Shown: positions 1 through 9,472, numbered from the stretch's first letter. The stretch: 64,000 nt of DNA from an uncultured Pseudokineococcus sp. (GCF_947495735.1 NZ_CANMAA010000001.1:558001-622000); one strand, 5' to 3'. Numbers and translations are program-made. Notes: a model not told the origin generated them from the letters alone.

Positions 1-153
1 CGGCGGCGGGTCGGCGGCGGGTCGGCGCAGCAGCAGCGCGTTGGCGCACGTGTGCGCCAGCAGCGCCGTCGAGACGGCCGACGTCGCGGCGACGAGCCCG
101 CGCCCGGCCCGGGGGAGCACGCCGAGCGAGCGCGTGCCGCGGACGCGGCTCAC
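1..153 (-). CDS. N-terminal fragment of probable carotenoid-locus glycosyltransferase (runs off window)
   Basis: Reading leftwards from a GTG at 153 there is an open frame to the window edge with strong G/C third positions. The 51 visible residues contain an Arg/Gly-rich start and then a hydrophobic stretch (GLVAATSAVSTALLAHTC), which looks like an N-terminal membrane segment or anchor. It follows the CruF-like gene at 57 nt on the same strand; carotenoid loci often carry a membrane-anchored family 2 glycosyltransferase there. The catalytic part is outside the window, so the glycosyltransferase call is inferred from position only. Upstream in-frame GTG codons are closed off quickly by stops, so 153 is the only usable start. 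Confidence 0.45.
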   Translation of the reverse strand, partial: MSRVRGTRSLGVLPRAGRGLVAATSAVSTALLAHTCANALLLRRPAADPPP

Positions 154-160
154 GAGCGGG

Positions 161-202
161 CGATCACGGACGGGCGCTCACGGACGGGCGATCACGGACG
201 GG
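161..202 (-). repeat. 14-bp tandem repeat, three copies, each containing GTGA
   Basis: Three head-to-tail copies of a 14-bp unit (plus strand cgatcacggacggg with one A/C variant) fill the gap between the CruF-like stop and the downstream start. A fourth, degenerate copy overlaps that start. Read on the coding strand, every copy contains GTGA. 14 is not a multiple of 3, so each copy presents GTG in a different frame. Confidence 0.8.
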
Positions 203-209
203 GGCGCGC

Positions 210-1118
210 TCATCGCCGGCGGCGCATCGGGCCGGCGGCCCACAGCCAGTGCGCGAGGGTCGGCGCGACGACGGCGCCCATGACGACGAAGCCCCACAGC
301 CCCGCCCACGGCCGGCCGGAGAAGACCACCGCGTCGACCGTCGAGCCGAGCCAGGTCCAGCCGAGCAGGAGGCTGGGGACGGCCAGCTCGGCCGAGCCGC
401 GCGCGCGCTCGGTGCCCGGGGCCGCGTGGCGCACCAGCCGGCGCGGGGCCGCCGGCTGCTCGCGCCGGCGGGGGGTCCGCCGCGGGTCCGGGACGACGCG
501 GTGCAGCACGGCGCTGATGACGAGCGCGACGAGCAGCCAGCCGAGGTAGTTCGTCAGCGGGATCCCGGGGACGCCGGGGAGGGCGGGGGTCGGGTCGGCC
601 CAGGCCCAGTGGCCCTCGGCGACCATCATCGGGTCGAGGAAGAGGTCCCAGGAGGCGAGCCCGACCGCGGCGACGGGGACGGCGGTCCAGCTGCCCGGAG
701 GGGCGAGCGTGCGCCCGGCGAGCAGCATCGGGTAGGCCATCATCGTCCAGGCCAGCGGCACGACGACGGGGACGTCGAGCACCTGGGGCCCCAGCGTCCC
801 GGCGTAGGAGTACTCCCCGAACGGCCACCCGGTCGCCGTCCCGACCGCCTCGGCCACGAGCCCGAGGCCGCCGGCGACCACGAGCACGGCGGCCGCGGCG
901 GGGACGCCGAAGCGCCGGGCGGCGTCGGCGAGGACGGCGGCGGCGAACAGCGCGACGGCCGCCATCGTGGTGGTGTGCAGCGCGGTGCCGGACAGCAGCG
1001 GGTGGGCCACCTGGGCCAGCACCGCGGCGCCGGCGAGGACGAGGGAGACCACGCCGAGGCGCGAGCGCGGGCGCCTGCCCGTCGCCGTCGGGCGCTCCGA
1101 GGACTTCGTCGTGACCAC
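210..1118 (-). CDS. Carotenoid biosynthesis membrane protein (CruF/DUF422-like)
   Basis: 302 residues with about seven hydrophobic segments. It contains the family-type patterns WPFGEYSYAGTLGPQV near residue 90 and SWDLFLDPMMVAEGHWAW near residue 150, and a hydrophobic C-terminus ending in a basic tail. CruF-type proteins are membrane-bound carotenoid hydratases (1',2'-hydratase of the psi end group); that activity is known for the family and inferred here. The longer 862-residue ORF in the track is an artefact of reading through the upstream genes. I chose the GTG at 1118 because TACTCT lies 7 nt before it, a likely leaderless promoter. It sits 23 nt behind the CrtA-like gene, consistent with a carotenoid operon. 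Confidence 0.8.
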   Translation of the reverse strand: MVTTKSSERPTATGRRPRSRLGVVSLVLAGAAVLAQVAHPLLSGTALHTTTMAAVALFAAAVLADAARRFGVPAAAAVLVVAGGLGLVAEAVGTATGWPFGEYSYAGTLGPQVLDVPVVVPLAWTMMAYPMLLAGRTLAPPGSWTAVPVAAVGLASWDLFLDPMMVAEGHWAWADPTPALPGVPGIPLTNYLGWLLVALVISAVLHRVVPDPRRTPRRREQPAAPRRLVRHAAPGTERARGSAELAVPSLLLGWTWLGSTVDAVVFSGRPWAGLWGFVVMGAVVAPTLAHWLWAAGPMRRRR

Positions 1119-1141
1119 CAGCCGAAGAGTAGGCGGCTCGG

Positions 1142-1882
1142 TCAGGGCTCGCGCCCGGCGAGCGTGCCCTCGAGCGACGTCACGGCGAAGCGGGCGAAGA
1201 GCTCCTCGGCGTACCAGTCCTCCCGCGGCGTCCGCTCGACGACGGCGCGGTGGGGCGCTCGGCCGTGCGCGAAGGCCGTCAGCGCGGCGCTGTCGCGCCA
1301 CAGGCTCACGGTGCCCTGCAGGCCCACGGGCGCCTCGCCGACGCCGATCGCCATCCGCAGGCCGTCCACCGCCGAGAGGTCGTCCGAGACCGGTGGCACG
1401 GCGCGGGTGAAGGTGCGCCACGAGCCCAGCCGCACGCGGGCCCGGGTGATGCTCACGACGGGCGCGTCCGCCGGGGGACGGCGCGGGGGCGGGTCGCCGA
1501 AGGGCGCGAGGCCGCCCCAGCGCCCGCGGCTGGCGACCGGCGTCATGGCCAGGCGGAGCCGCTCCTGCGCCAGGCGGCCCCACGCGCGGGCGGTCGCCGA
1601 GCGCTCGAACCAGGCGGCGTCGCCGGGGGAGTCCCAGGCGGCCAGGAGCCCCCAGTGCAGGGGGTCGGCGTCGCGCGCGGTGAAGGTGCGCCCCGACCCG
1701 GTGCCGAGCAGCTTCGTCCACCGGGCGCCGCTGCGGCGCAGCAGGGCGCGGTCCAGCGCCATCCGCCCGAGCGCGGCGGGGACCGCGGCCGGGCCCACCC
1801 CCCAGACGTGGAGCGTGACGAGCGCCGGGACGTCGTCCCGCGCTCCCGCTGCTCCGCCCACGGGGCGAGGGTAGGCGGACAC
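1142..1882 (-). CDS. Spheroidene monooxygenase-like (CrtA family) protein
   Basis: 246 residues. The pattern is that of CrtA-type monooxygenases: an N-terminal strand ([10 protein letters not shown]), a central [18 protein letters not shown] block, [12 protein letters not shown], and a C-terminal [14 protein letters not shown]. CrtA enzymes introduce keto groups into acyclic carotenoids. Position directly upstream of a CruF-like gene supports a carotenoid role, but the substrate is not determinable. The GTG start at 1882 has a GGAGGGG purine tract just upstream, so translation is by ribosome-binding site. It is probably the first visible gene of the carotenoid unit. Confidence 0.7.
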   Translation of the reverse strand: MSAYPRPVGGAAGARDDVPALVTLHVWGVGPAAVPAALGRMALDRALLRRSGARWTKLLGTGSGRTFTARDADPLHWGLLAAWDSPGDAAWFERSATARAWGRLAQERLRLAMTPVASRGRWGGLAPFGDPPPRRPPADAPVVSITRARVRLGSWRTFTRAVPPVSDDLSAVDGLRMAIGVGEAPVGLQGTVSLWRDSAALTAFAHGRAPHRAVVERTPREDWYAEELFARFAVTSLEGTLAGREP

Positions 1883-1942
1883 CCCTCCCGCCCCTCAGCG
1901 GGCCGGGGCCCCAGCGGGCGGGGACCTCAGCGGGCGGGGACC

Positions 1943-2614
1943 TCAGCGAGCGGGCCCCTCGGCGGGTGCGCCCGCCCCGTGGAGGACGACGGTGCCGCCG
2001 CTCGCCTCGACGGCCTGCAGCGTCCGCAGCTCCAGCAGCCCCGGGGAGCCGGCGACCAGCCGGGCCGCGTTGGCGAGCGCCCGCGTGGCGGCCACCTCCG
2101 CGCGCGCCCGCTCGAGGGAGGCCAGGCCGAGCGCGCGCGCGGTCACCGCCTCGGCGGCCGCCTGGCGGACCTCCGCCGGCGCCGAGAGGTCGCGCAGGGC
2201 CGCCCGCCGGCAGACGGCGCCGACCTCGGCCAGGGGGTCGGCGACGAGGGCGCGGACCTCCTCCCCGAGACCGGCGCGCGCGGCGAGGAGGTCGTCGTAC
2301 CCGCGGCTCGTCACGGCGTCCCGCAGGCCGAGCTGGAGGGTCACGTGGACGAGGTCGTCGGCGTCCTGGACCGCCTCGATCCAGCGCTGGGGGTCGACCA
2401 CGGCGACGTCGGCCACGAGGGAGCAGCGCACCGACAGCCCCTCGGCGGTGGCGACCTCCTGCGCGGAGAGCACGACGGAGCGGGGCCGGGTGTCCACGCG
2501 CTCCCACCGCGTGCGCCACCGGGGCCGCCGGTGCGCGCCGGGGCCGAGCACCTCGACGAGGGCGCCGTCGCGGTAGCGCAGCACCCGCTCCCAGCCGTGC
2601 ACGACGACCCGCAC
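1943..2614 (-). CDS. SPFH/band-7 domain protein
   Basis: 223 residues. The N-terminal strand-rich part ([15 protein letters not shown], then [18 protein letters not shown]) followed by a helical part rich in Ala, Arg and Glu ([21 protein letters not shown]) is typical of slipin/stomatin-like band-7 proteins. The usual N-terminal membrane anchor is missing, so this is a short soluble variant or is recruited to membranes otherwise. Members scaffold membrane microdomains; no specific client is suggested. The GTG at 2614 has a GGAGGGCGAGGA tract upstream. It stands alone between the carotenoid unit and the broken Csp gene. Confidence 0.7.
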   Translation of the reverse strand: MRVVVHGWERVLRYRDGALVEVLGPGAHRRPRWRTRWERVDTRPRSVVLSAQEVATAEGLSVRCSLVADVAVVDPQRWIEAVQDADDLVHVTLQLGLRDAVTSRGYDDLLAARAGLGEEVRALVADPLAEVGAVCRRAALRDLSAPAEVRQAAAEAVTARALGLASLERARAEVAATRALANAARLVAGSPGLLELRTLQAVEASGGTVVLHGAGAPAEGPAR

Positions 2615-2971
2615 GTCCTCGCCCTCCGCTCCTCCGGCGCCCCGGGGACGCGCAGGAGCCGGGCTCGGCCCGGGGTGCGACCGGTGCGGCGCGCCGGCGC
2701 GGGGGGCGCCCCTCGACGGGGACGCCGCTGACCGCGCCGCCGGGGGTGCCGCGCCGGCCGCACCGGTGGGAGTCGAACCCGTGCGTCCGTGAGCGCATCG
2801 CCTGGTGGCGGTCCGGGCCGACCTGCAGGACCCGCGGCGGCGACGCCGCCCGGCTGCTGCCCGGACGCGCCGGACGCTACGACCCCTCGCGCGGGTCGCG
2901 CACCGCCTTTCCCGGTCCGGCCGGGGGCCCGCCGTCCGACGTCCCCCGGACGGCGCAGGCGGCGAGGGCGC
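2615..2971. other. Gene-poor stretch with a tRNA T-arm-like sequence
   Basis: No convincing gene is seen. On the minus strand around 2764-2785 there is GGGTTCGACTCCCACC, which has the invariant TTCGA of a tRNA T-loop flanked by GGG/CCC. The outer stem pairs do not form, and I could not find matching acceptor, D-arm and anticodon elements upstream. It is best viewed as a tRNA-like fragment or chance. The rest of the stretch shows no recognisable signal. Confidence 0.4.
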
Positions 2972-3368
2972 TCAGACGAGCGTGTCGAGCAGCGCGCGGC
3001 ACGCCCGGGCGCACGCCCCGCACGCCTCGGCGCACAGCCGGCAGTGCCCGTGGTGGCCGGCGTGGGAGGCGCACTCCTCGCCGCAGGTGGTGGCGGCGGC
3101 GACGGTGGCCAGGAGCAGTGAGCGCACACCTCCGTGACGCGGGTGCTCTGGCGCGAGAGCACGCGGGCGGTCGCCGCGCAGACGTCGGCGCAGCCCAGGT
3201 CCGTGCTGACGCACCGTCTTCTGGGGCGTCGTCGGCCTCGGACAGGCAGGCGACGGCGCCCGCGGTGCAGGCCTGCGAGCAGTCGAGCACGGCCTGGACG
3301 GCGGCCGCGAGCAGGTCCAGCTGCGGTGAGGGGCTGGGGTGGGCGGCCAGGGCGGCGGCGACGGTCAC
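2972..3368 (-). pseudogene. Four-helix copper-storage protein (Csp/DUF326), split by two frameshifts
   Basis: Three adjacent reading frames together spell a complete DUF326/Csp protein. The first begins at GTG 3368 and holds [17 protein letters not shown]. The second holds [13 protein letters not shown]. The third holds [20 protein letters not shown] and ACGACARAC, and ends at 2972. Csp proteins are four-helix bundles whose inward-facing cysteines bind many Cu(I) ions. The Cys/His pattern (CxxxC, CxxEC, HCRxC, CxxC) is retained across all pieces. Each join needs one missing base (near 3220 and near 3133); restoring both gives about 132 residues, the normal family length. It is either a recent pseudogene or two sequencing errors; the intact motifs make error or very recent decay likely. 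Confidence 0.75.
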
Positions 3369-3498
3369 GGGCCCCCGGGCGTCGGGGCGCTCCGGCGGTG
3401 CGCCGGAGCCCGGCCAGGCCGGGGCGCGGGCGCCGGCGCGCACCCGCGGCCCGCGCCCGCGCGGGCGGGGTGTCGGCGCCGGCTGCCAGGATGCCGTC

Positions 3499-4173
3499 AT
3501 GACAGCCACCACGAGCGCCCTGGGCCGCGCGCAGATCGCCGCGATGGTCGACCACACGCTCCTCAAGCCCGAGGCCGCGCCCGCGGACGTCGCGGCGCTC
3601 GTCGCCGAGGCCCGCGCGCTCGGCGTCCTGGCCGTGTGCGTCTCGCCGTCCGCGCTGCCGCTGGAGGAGACCGGCGACCTCGTCGTCGCCACCGTCTGCG
3701 GCTTCCCCTCGGGCAAGCACGCCAGCGAGGTCAAGGCCGCCGAGGCGGCCCGCGCCGTCGCCGACGGCGCGCACGAGGTCGACATGGTCATCGACGTGGG
3801 CGCGGCCCGCGCGGGGCTGTGGGACGCCGTGCGCGCCGACATCGCTGCGGTGCGCGCCGCGGTGCCGGCGCCGGGCGTCCTCAAGGTCATCATCGAGTCC
3901 GCGGCGCTCGAGGACGACGCCGTCGTCGCGGCCTGCCGGGCGGCGGAGGAGGCGGGCGCCGACTTCGTGAAGACCTCCACCGGCTTCCACCCGAGCGGCG
4001 GGGCCAGCGAGCACGCCGTGCGGCTCATGGCCGAGACGGTCGGCGGGCGCCTCGGCGTCAAGGCCAGCGGCGGCATCCGCACGGCGGAGCAGGCGGCCGC
4101 GATGGTCGCCGCCGGCGCCACGCGGCTCGGGCTCTCGGCCAGCGCCGCGGTGCTCGACGGGACCCCGGCGTGA
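3499..4173 (+). CDS. deoC: Deoxyribose-phosphate aldolase
   Basis: 224 residues, normal for DeoC. The enzyme splits 2-deoxyribose-5-phosphate into acetaldehyde and glyceraldehyde-3-phosphate in deoxynucleoside catabolism. Visible motifs are DHTLLKPEA near the N-terminus, [18 protein letters not shown], the Schiff-base lysine in FVKTSTGF, and the second conserved lysine in VKASGGIR. The ATG at 3499 lies 6 nt after CAGGAT, a leaderless arrangement seen repeatedly in this window. The stop overlaps the GTG of the adenosine deaminase gene, so the two nucleoside-salvage enzymes are translationally coupled. Confidence 0.95.
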   Translation: MTATTSALGRAQIAAMVDHTLLKPEAAPADVAALVAEARALGVLAVCVSPSALPLEETGDLVVATVCGFPSGKHASEVKAAEAARAVADGAHEVDMVIDVGAARAGLWDAVRADIAAVRAAVPAPGVLKVIIESAALEDDAVVAACRAAEEAGADFVKTSTGFHPSGGASEHAVRLMAETVGGRLGVKASGGIRTAEQAAAMVAAGATRLGLSASAAVLDGTPA

Positions 4174-5318
4174 GCGCCGGGCCGTCCCGGGGCGGGCGGG
4201 AGCGGGGCCGCAGCGGCCAGGGCGTCGACGAGCGGGCGCTGCGGGCGATCCCGTCGCTGCCCAAGGTGGTCCTGCACGACCACCTCGACGGGGGCCTGCG
4301 GCCGCAGACGGTCCTGGACCTCGCCGCGGAGGTGGGCCACGAGCTCCCCGCCGCCACGGCCGACGCCCTCGGGCGCTGGTTCGAGGAGTCGGCGAGCTCG
4401 GGCACGCTCGTGCGCTACCTCGAGACCTTCGACCACACCACGGCGGTCATGCAGAGCGCCGACGCGCTGCGGCGGGTGGCGCGCGAGAGCGCGCTCGACC
4501 TGGCGGCGGACGGCGTCGTCTACGCCGAGCAGCGGTACGCCCCCGAGCAGCACCTCGCCGGCGGGCTCTCCCTCGACGAGGTCGTCGTCGCGGTGCAGGA
4601 GGGCTTCGCCGAGGGGGAGCGGGAGGCCGCCGAGCGGGGCACGCCCATCCGCACCGGCACCCTGCTGACGGCGATGCGGCACGCCGACCGCGGCGTCGAG
4701 ATCGCCGAGCTCACGGTGCGCCACCTCGGCTCGGCGTCCGGCGGGTCGGTCGTCGGCTTCGACATCGCCGGCGCCGAGGACGGCTTCCCGCCGGAGCGCC
4801 ACCGCGAGGCGTTCGACCTGCTCCACGCCGCCGGGGTGCCCGTGACCATCCACGCGGGCGAGGCCGCCGGGCTCGACTCGATCCACGGCGCGGTGCACGC
4901 GTGCTCGGCCCAGCGCATCGGCCACGGCGTGCGGCTGCTCGAGGACGTCGAGGGCGCCGGCACCCCGCAGGCCTCCCCGGGCCCGCTCGCGGCGTGGGTG
5001 CGCGACCGGCGCCTCCCGCTGGAGCTGTGCCCCAGCTCCAACGTGCAGACGGGTGCGGCCACGTCGGTCGCCGAGCACGGCATCAGCGCGCTGCGCGACC
5101 TCGGGGTCGTCGTCACCGTGAACACCGACAACCGGCTGATGTCGGCCACGACGATGAGCCGGGAGATGGAGCTGCTGGTCCGCGAGGCCGGCTGGACGCT
5201 CGAGGACCTGGAGGCGGCCACCGTCGCGGCGGCGCGGACGGCCTTCCTCCCGCACCCCGTGCGGGAGGTGCTCGTCGAGGAGCTCGTGCGCCCCGGCTTC
5301 GCCGCCGCCCGCGGCTGA
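4170..5318 (+). CDS. add: Adenosine deaminase
   Basis: 382 residues. It has the metal-binding [10 protein letters not shown] motif near residue 30, HAGEAAG with the third zinc histidine near residue 230, RIGHGVRL, and [10 protein letters not shown]. The late aspartate site is NTDNR rather than the common NTDDP, a small deviation in which the metal-binding Asp is kept. It converts (deoxy)adenosine to (deoxy)inosine. The GTG start overlaps the deoC stop by 4 nt (GTGA), giving a deoC-add salvage operon. Early residues (to about 20) are basic and low complexity, so a slightly later start cannot be excluded. Confidence 0.93.
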   Translation: MSAGPSRGGRERGRSGQGVDERALRAIPSLPKVVLHDHLDGGLRPQTVLDLAAEVGHELPAATADALGRWFEESASSGTLVRYLETFDHTTAVMQSADALRRVARESALDLAADGVVYAEQRYAPEQHLAGGLSLDEVVVAVQEGFAEGEREAAERGTPIRTGTLLTAMRHADRGVEIAELTVRHLGSASGGSVVGFDIAGAEDGFPPERHREAFDLLHAAGVPVTIHAGEAAGLDSIHGAVHACSAQRIGHGVRLLEDVEGAGTPQASPGPLAAWVRDRRLPLELCPSSNVQTGAATSVAEHGISALRDLGVVVTVNTDNRLMSATTMSREMELLVREAGWTLEDLEAATVAAARTAFLPHPVREVLVEELVRPGFAAARG

Positions 5319-5338
5319 GCGACGGCGCGCGGGGGCTC

Positions 5339-5812
5339 GTGGACGTCCCGGACGCCGCGGCGGTGGCTGGACCGGCCGCTGCCGCGGCGGTGCACCTGGC
5401 CGCCGCCGCGGCGTACGCCGGCTTCCAGTGGACCGTGCGCGTCGTGGTCTACCCGCAGCTGGCCACCGCGGCCCTCGCCCCGGGGGGCGAGGCGCCCTTC
5501 CCGGCGCTCGAGGCCGCGCACAGCCGCCGGGTCTCCCGGCTCGTCGGCCCGCTCTTCCTGCTGCTCGTGGGCTCGACGGGCTGGCTCGTCGTGGCGGGGC
5601 ACGGCTCGGCGGACGCGCCGCTCGCCGTCACCGCGGCGGGCTGCACCGCCGTCGTGCTCGCCGCCACCGCGCTCGGCGCCGTCCCGCAGCACCGCGTCCT
5701 CGGGAGCCGCTGGGACCCCGCCGCGCACCGGCGCCTGGTGCGCTGGGACGGCGTCCGCGTCGCGGCGGCCACGCTGCAGCTGGGCCTCGCGCTCGTCCTC
5801 GTCCTGCGCTGA
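5339..5812 (+). CDS. Small integral membrane protein, function unknown
   Basis: 157 residues with about four hydrophobic helices: AVHLAAAAAYAGFQWTVRVV, LVGPLFLLLVGSTGWLVVAG, an Ala/Val-rich third (CTAVVLAATALGAV), and a C-terminal one (TLQLGLALVLVL). The layout (an early aromatic motif, VYPQL, then an Arg-rich turn before the second helix) resembles small DUF1772/anthrone-oxygenase-like membrane proteins, but I cannot assign a family firmly. It begins 20 nt after add and may be co-transcribed. Confidence 0.6.
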   Translation: MDVPDAAAVAGPAAAAAVHLAAAAAYAGFQWTVRVVVYPQLATAALAPGGEAPFPALEAAHSRRVSRLVGPLFLLLVGSTGWLVVAGHGSADAPLAVTAAGCTAVVLAATALGAVPQHRVLGSRWDPAAHRRLVRWDGVRVAAATLQLGLALVLVLR

Positions 5813-5868
5813 CCGCAGCGCCGGCCCGGCCCGCCCGCTCCGGCGGGAGGCGGCCCTACCGTCGGACC

Positions 5869-6060
5869 GTGCTGCGCAGACACCCCCAGCTCACGTCGTT
5901 CGCGGTGGTCGTCCTCACCGTCTTCGGGGTCCGCACCGTCCTCGACGCGGTGGCCCCCGACCTCCCCTGGTTCGCCGCGTCCGCGATCGCCGTGCTCACG
6001 GCCGCCGTGCTCGGCAGCGTCGTCGCGCGGCGGCTCGGAGCCGGCTCCGGCGACGACTGA
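5869..6060 (+). CDS. Two-helix small membrane protein
   Basis: 63 residues with two hydrophobic segments (LTSFAVVVLTVFGVRTVL and WFAASAIAVLTAAVLGSVVA) and a short charged tail. The GTG at 5869 is exactly 6 nt downstream of TACCGT, the same promoter-to-start geometry as several other genes here, which argues that this small ORF is expressed and fixes its start. No family is recognised. It converges on the kinase gene at 6103. Confidence 0.6.
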   Translation: MLRRHPQLTSFAVVVLTVFGVRTVLDAVAPDLPWFAASAIAVLTAAVLGSVVARRLGAGSGDD

Positions 6061-6102
6061 CCCCGCCCCCCTCCGACCCGACCGCCGAGCTCGCGCCCGG
6101 CG

Positions 6103-6798
6103 TCAGAGGAGGGAGCGGACGGCGGCCTCGGCGTCGGCGACGGGCAGCGGGCGGCAGCCGAGGTCGGTCCACCGGCGCACCAGGGCCGGCTCGGCGCGCG
6201 CCAGCGCCAGTCCGCGGCGCACCAGGACGTGCGGCGGCTTGCGGCTCTCGGCGACGTCGCGCAGGAGGCGGAAGGTGAAGCTGACCGCGACCGGCCGCTG
6301 CAGGCAGATGGCGTCGGCCAGCAGGGCGCGCTCGCGGCAGGCCGCCACCAGGTCGGCGGCGAAGATGCCCTCGGCGACGACGACGGGGGAGGTCCCGACG
6401 GACAGGTGGACGGTCCCGGTCCGCCTGCTGGAGGGGATGTCGTAGACGGGGACCTCGGCCTCGCCCTCGCGGCAGAGCCGCTCCAGCGCGGCGAGCGCGC
6501 GCCCGGCGTCCCAGCTGCCCGGGTCGTCCCAGTCGACGATGCCGAAGCGGTGCGGCAGCCCCGGCTCGTCGCCGTCCCGGTAGAAGTCGTCCAGGGCGAG
6601 CACCGGCAGGCCCAGCCGCCGCACCATCGACGTCTTGCCCGAGCCGCTGGGCCCCGTCAGGAGGACGACGCGGCGACCCGGCGGACGCCGGGCCCCCGCG
6701 GGCTCGGCGAAGAGGGCGTCCTGGGCGGCGCCGAGGGGGGCGCCGGTCGCGTCGACAGCTCGGCCGTGCCGCCCGCCGGGGGTCGTGGGCTCGCTCAC
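6103..6798 (-). CDS. Uridine kinase-like P-loop nucleoside kinase
   Basis: 231 residues. The P-loop is GPSGSGKTSMVRRL near residue 40, followed by ALDDFYRDGDEPGLP, DWDDPGSWD, and a lid-like region with SSRRTGTVHL and AEGIFAADLV. This order is typical of uridine/cytidine kinase-like proteins that phosphorylate nucleosides for salvage. The first 35 residues are a Pro/Ala-rich extension. The GTG at 6798 overlaps the stop of the phosphohexomutase gene (GTGA), and with the following PNP gene the operon order is PNP, mutase, kinase. Substrate specificity is inferred. Confidence 0.78.
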   Translation of the reverse strand: MSEPTTPGGRHGRAVDATGAPLGAAQDALFAEPAGARRPPGRRVVLLTGPSGSGKTSMVRRLGLPVLALDDFYRDGDEPGLPHRFGIVDWDDPGSWDAGRALAALERLCREGEAEVPVYDIPSSRRTGTVHLSVGTSPVVVAEGIFAADLVAACRERALLADAICLQRPVAVSFTFRLLRDVAESRKPPHVLVRRGLALARAEPALVRRWTDLGCRPLPVADAEAAVRSLL

Positions 6799-8603
6799 GC
6801 GGGGAGGGCGATGGCGCGACGCAGGTCGGACCGGACGGCGTCCAGGCGCAGCGCCGCCTCGCGCCGGGCCGCCGCCACGGCGAGGGCGTCCGCCCCGCGC
6901 TCCACGGGCACCACGACCTCGCAGTAGCACTTGAGCTTCGGCTCGGTCCCCGACGGCCGGACGACCACCCGGGCGCCGTCGGCGGTGCGGTACACGAGGC
7001 CGTCGGTGGGCGGCAGCTCCTCGTCGCCGGCGGACAGGTCGGTGACGGCGACGACCTCGCTGCCGGCCAGCGACGCGGGCGGCTCGGCGCGCAGGCGGGC
7101 CATCGCGTCGGAGATCAGGACGAGGTCGTCCACGCGCAGCGTCAGGGGCGCCGTCGCGTGCAAGCCGTGGGCGCGCGCGAGGTCGTCGAGGACGTCGAGC
7201 AGCCCTCTGCCCCGGGCCCTCTCGGCCGCCGCCAGCTCGGCGACGAGCACGGCGGCGCTGATCCCGTCCTTGTCGCGCACCGCGGCCGGGTCGACGCAGT
7301 AGCCGAGGGCCTCCTCGTACCCGTAGGCCAGGCCCGGCACGCGGCTGATCCACTTGAAGCCGGTCAGGGCGACGGCGCTCTCCAGCCCGTGGGCCTCGGC
7401 GACGCGCGCCAGCAGGTCCGAGGAGACCACCGAGCGGGCCAGGACGGAGCCCGGCGGCAGGCCCCGCTCGGCCAGGTGGTGGCCCAGCAGGGCACCCACC
7501 TCGTCGCCGGTGAGCTGGCGCCAGCCCCCGTCGCCGGAGCCGTCGGCCCCGTCGTCGACGCCCGGGCGCAGCGGCACGGCCACGGCGCAGCGGTCGGCGT
7601 CGGGGTCGTTCGCGATGACGACGTCGGCGCCGCTCTCGCGCGCCAGCGCCAGCGCGAGGTCGAGCGCGCCGGCCTCCTCGGGGTTCGGGAACGCCGTGGT
7701 GGGGAAGTCGGGGTCGGGCTCGGCCTGCTCGGCGACGGTCGTGAGGTCCTCGAAGCCGGCGGCGCGCAGCGCCCGCTCGACCAGGACGCCGCCGACGCCG
7801 TGCAGCGGCGTCAGGACCACGCGGAGGTCGCGCGGCCCGGTGCGCCCGGCGACGGCCGCGGCGCCGTCCACGTAGGCCTCGACGACGTCGTCGCCGAGCA
7901 CGTCCCAGCCGCCGGCGGCCAGGGGCACCTGCGCCGGGTCGGTGACGTCGCCGACCGCGGCGATGCGCGCGGCGATCTCGGCGTCCGCGGGGGGCACGAT
8001 CTGCGCGCCCTCCTCGCCGGGCCCGCCGAGGTAGACCTTGTAGCCGTTGTCCTGCGGCGGGTTGTGGCTGGCCGTGACCATGACGCCCGCGTCGGCGCCG
8101 AGGTGGCGGACGGCGGAGGCGAGCACGGGCGTGGGCAGCGGGCCCGGCAGCAGGGAGGCGCGCAGCCCGGCGCCCACGACGACGGCGACGGTGTCGAGCG
8201 CGAAGGGGCGCGAGCCGTGGCGGGCGTCGTACCCGACGACGACGTGCGGGGGGGACTCCGGCCCGCCCTCGCGGTCGACCAGGTAGCGGGCCAGGCCCGC
8301 GGCGGCCCGGCGCACGACGACGCGGTTCATCCGGTTCGGCCCGGGGCCGAGCCGGCCGCGCAGACCGGCCGTCCCGAAGGCCAGCGTCCCGGCGAAGGCG
8401 TCGTCCAGCTCGGCGACCGCCCCGGCGTCGCCCTCGTCGGCGCGCTGCACCAGCGCGCGGAGCTCGGCGGCGGTCGCCTCGTCCGGGTCGGCCGCGGCCC
8501 ACGCGAGGGCCTCCTCGTGCCGGCCGGCCCGGGCGCGGTCCAGGGCGCGCTCGCGGTCCGCGCCGTCGGGCACCCGCTCCTGCTGCTCGTCCGGGCCGCT
8601 CAC
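6795..8603 (-). CDS. Phospho-sugar mutase (phosphomannomutase/phosphoglucomutase or phosphopentomutase type)
   Basis: 602 residues, the length of the long alpha-D-phosphohexomutase group. It has the phosphoserine loop [15 protein letters not shown] near residue 175, the metal loop [11 protein letters not shown] near 340, a sugar-binding segment [10 protein letters not shown] near 430, and the phosphate-binding [12 protein letters not shown] near 555. Mutases of this group adjacent to purine nucleoside phosphorylase can act on (deoxy)ribose-1-phosphate, which would feed deoC. That pathway link is inference; mannose- or glucose-phosphate is the alternative. It is coupled to both neighbours by GTGA overlaps. 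Confidence 0.9.
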   Translation of the reverse strand: MSGPDEQQERVPDGADRERALDRARAGRHEEALAWAAADPDEATAAELRALVQRADEGDAGAVAELDDAFAGTLAFGTAGLRGRLGPGPNRMNRVVVRRAAAGLARYLVDREGGPESPPHVVVGYDARHGSRPFALDTVAVVVGAGLRASLLPGPLPTPVLASAVRHLGADAGVMVTASHNPPQDNGYKVYLGGPGEEGAQIVPPADAEIAARIAAVGDVTDPAQVPLAAGGWDVLGDDVVEAYVDGAAAVAGRTGPRDLRVVLTPLHGVGGVLVERALRAAGFEDLTTVAEQAEPDPDFPTTAFPNPEEAGALDLALALARESGADVVIANDPDADRCAVAVPLRPGVDDGADGSGDGGWRQLTGDEVGALLGHHLAERGLPPGSVLARSVVSSDLLARVAEAHGLESAVALTGFKWISRVPGLAYGYEEALGYCVDPAAVRDKDGISAAVLVAELAAAERARGRGLLDVLDDLARAHGLHATAPLTLRVDDLVLISDAMARLRAEPPASLAGSEVVAVTDLSAGDEELPPTDGLVYRTADGARVVVRPSGTEPKLKCYCEVVVPVERGADALAVAAARREAALRLDAVRSDLRRAIALPA

Positions 8604-9472
8604 AGCCGCTCCACCACCTGGGCGAGCAGGGCGCCGATGCGGGGACCGGCGGCCCGGCCGGCCTCGACCACCTCCGCGTGGCTGAGGGCCTCGTCGCTGA
8701 TCCCGGCCGCCAGGTTGGTCACCAGCGACAGCCCGAGGACCTCGAGCCCGGCCGCGCGGGCGGCGATGGCCTCGAGCGCGGTGGACATGCCGACGAGGGA
8801 GGCGCCGAGGACGCCGGCCATCCGCACCTCCGCGGGGGTCTCGTAGTGCGGGCCGGGGAACTGGGCGTAGACGCCCTCGGCCAGCGACGGGTCCACCTCG
8901 CGGGCGACGTCCCGCCAGCGGCTGCTGTAGAGGTCCGTCAGGTCGACGAAGGTCGCGCCCTCGAGCGGCGAGCGACCGGTGAGGTTCAGGTGGTCGCTGA
9001 TGAGGACGGGCTGGCCGGGCGAGTAGGCGGGGTCCAGGCCGCCGCAGCCGTTGGTGAGCACGACGCCGCGGCACCCGGCCGCGGCGGCCGTGCGGGCGCC
9101 GTGGGCGACGGCGCGCACGCCGCGGCCCTCGTACAGGTGGGTGCGGCTGCCCAGGACGAGCGCCCGGCGGTCGCTGCTGCCGATGCGCACCGAGCGGAAG
9201 ACGGGCACGTGCCCGGCCACGGCCGGCGCGGTGAAGCCCGGGACCTCGTCGGCCGGGACCTCGGCCAGCACCTCGCCGAGGGCCTCGACCGCCGTGCCCC
9301 AGCCGGAGCCGAGCACCAGTGCGAGGTCGTGGCGCTCGGCGCCCGTGCGCTCGGCGAGGACCCGCGCCGCGCGCGCGGCGGCGTCGTGGGGGTCGGCGAG
9401 CACGTCGTCCGGAGCACTGGTGGGGGCGCTGGTCGGAGCGCTGGTCGGGGCACTGGGTGGGGTGCTGGCCAT
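8600..9472 (-). CDS. Purine-nucleoside phosphorylase
   Basis: 290 residues, trimeric PNP (MTAP/PNP family). Motifs: VLGSGWG phosphate-binding loop near 60, [40 protein letters not shown] and [12 protein letters not shown]. It cleaves purine nucleosides with phosphate to base plus ribose-1-phosphate. I chose the ATG at 9472 because TACCGT ends 6 nt upstream. The track's 303-residue version adds residues upstream of this promoter. Residues 6-18 are a TSAP tandem repeat. It heads the minus-strand salvage operon. Confidence 0.93.
   Translation of the reverse strand: MASTPPSAPTSAPTSAPTSAPDDVLADPHDAAARAARVLAERTGAERHDLALVLGSGWGTAVEALGEVLAEVPADEVPGFTAPAVAGHVPVFRSVRIGSSDRRALVLGSRTHLYEGRGVRAVAHGARTAAAAGCRGVVLTNGCGGLDPAYSPGQPVLISDHLNLTGRSPLEGATFVDLTDLYSSRWRDVAREVDPSLAEGVYAQFPGPHYETPAEVRMAGVLGASLVGMSTALEAIAARAAGLEVLGLSLVTNLAAGISDEALSHAEVVEAGRAAGPRIGALLAQVVERL

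Noticed and set aside
2740-2830. Complete tRNA gene on the minus strand
   Set aside because: The T-loop looks right, but the outer T-stem pairs fail and no complementary acceptor or anticodon arm was found.
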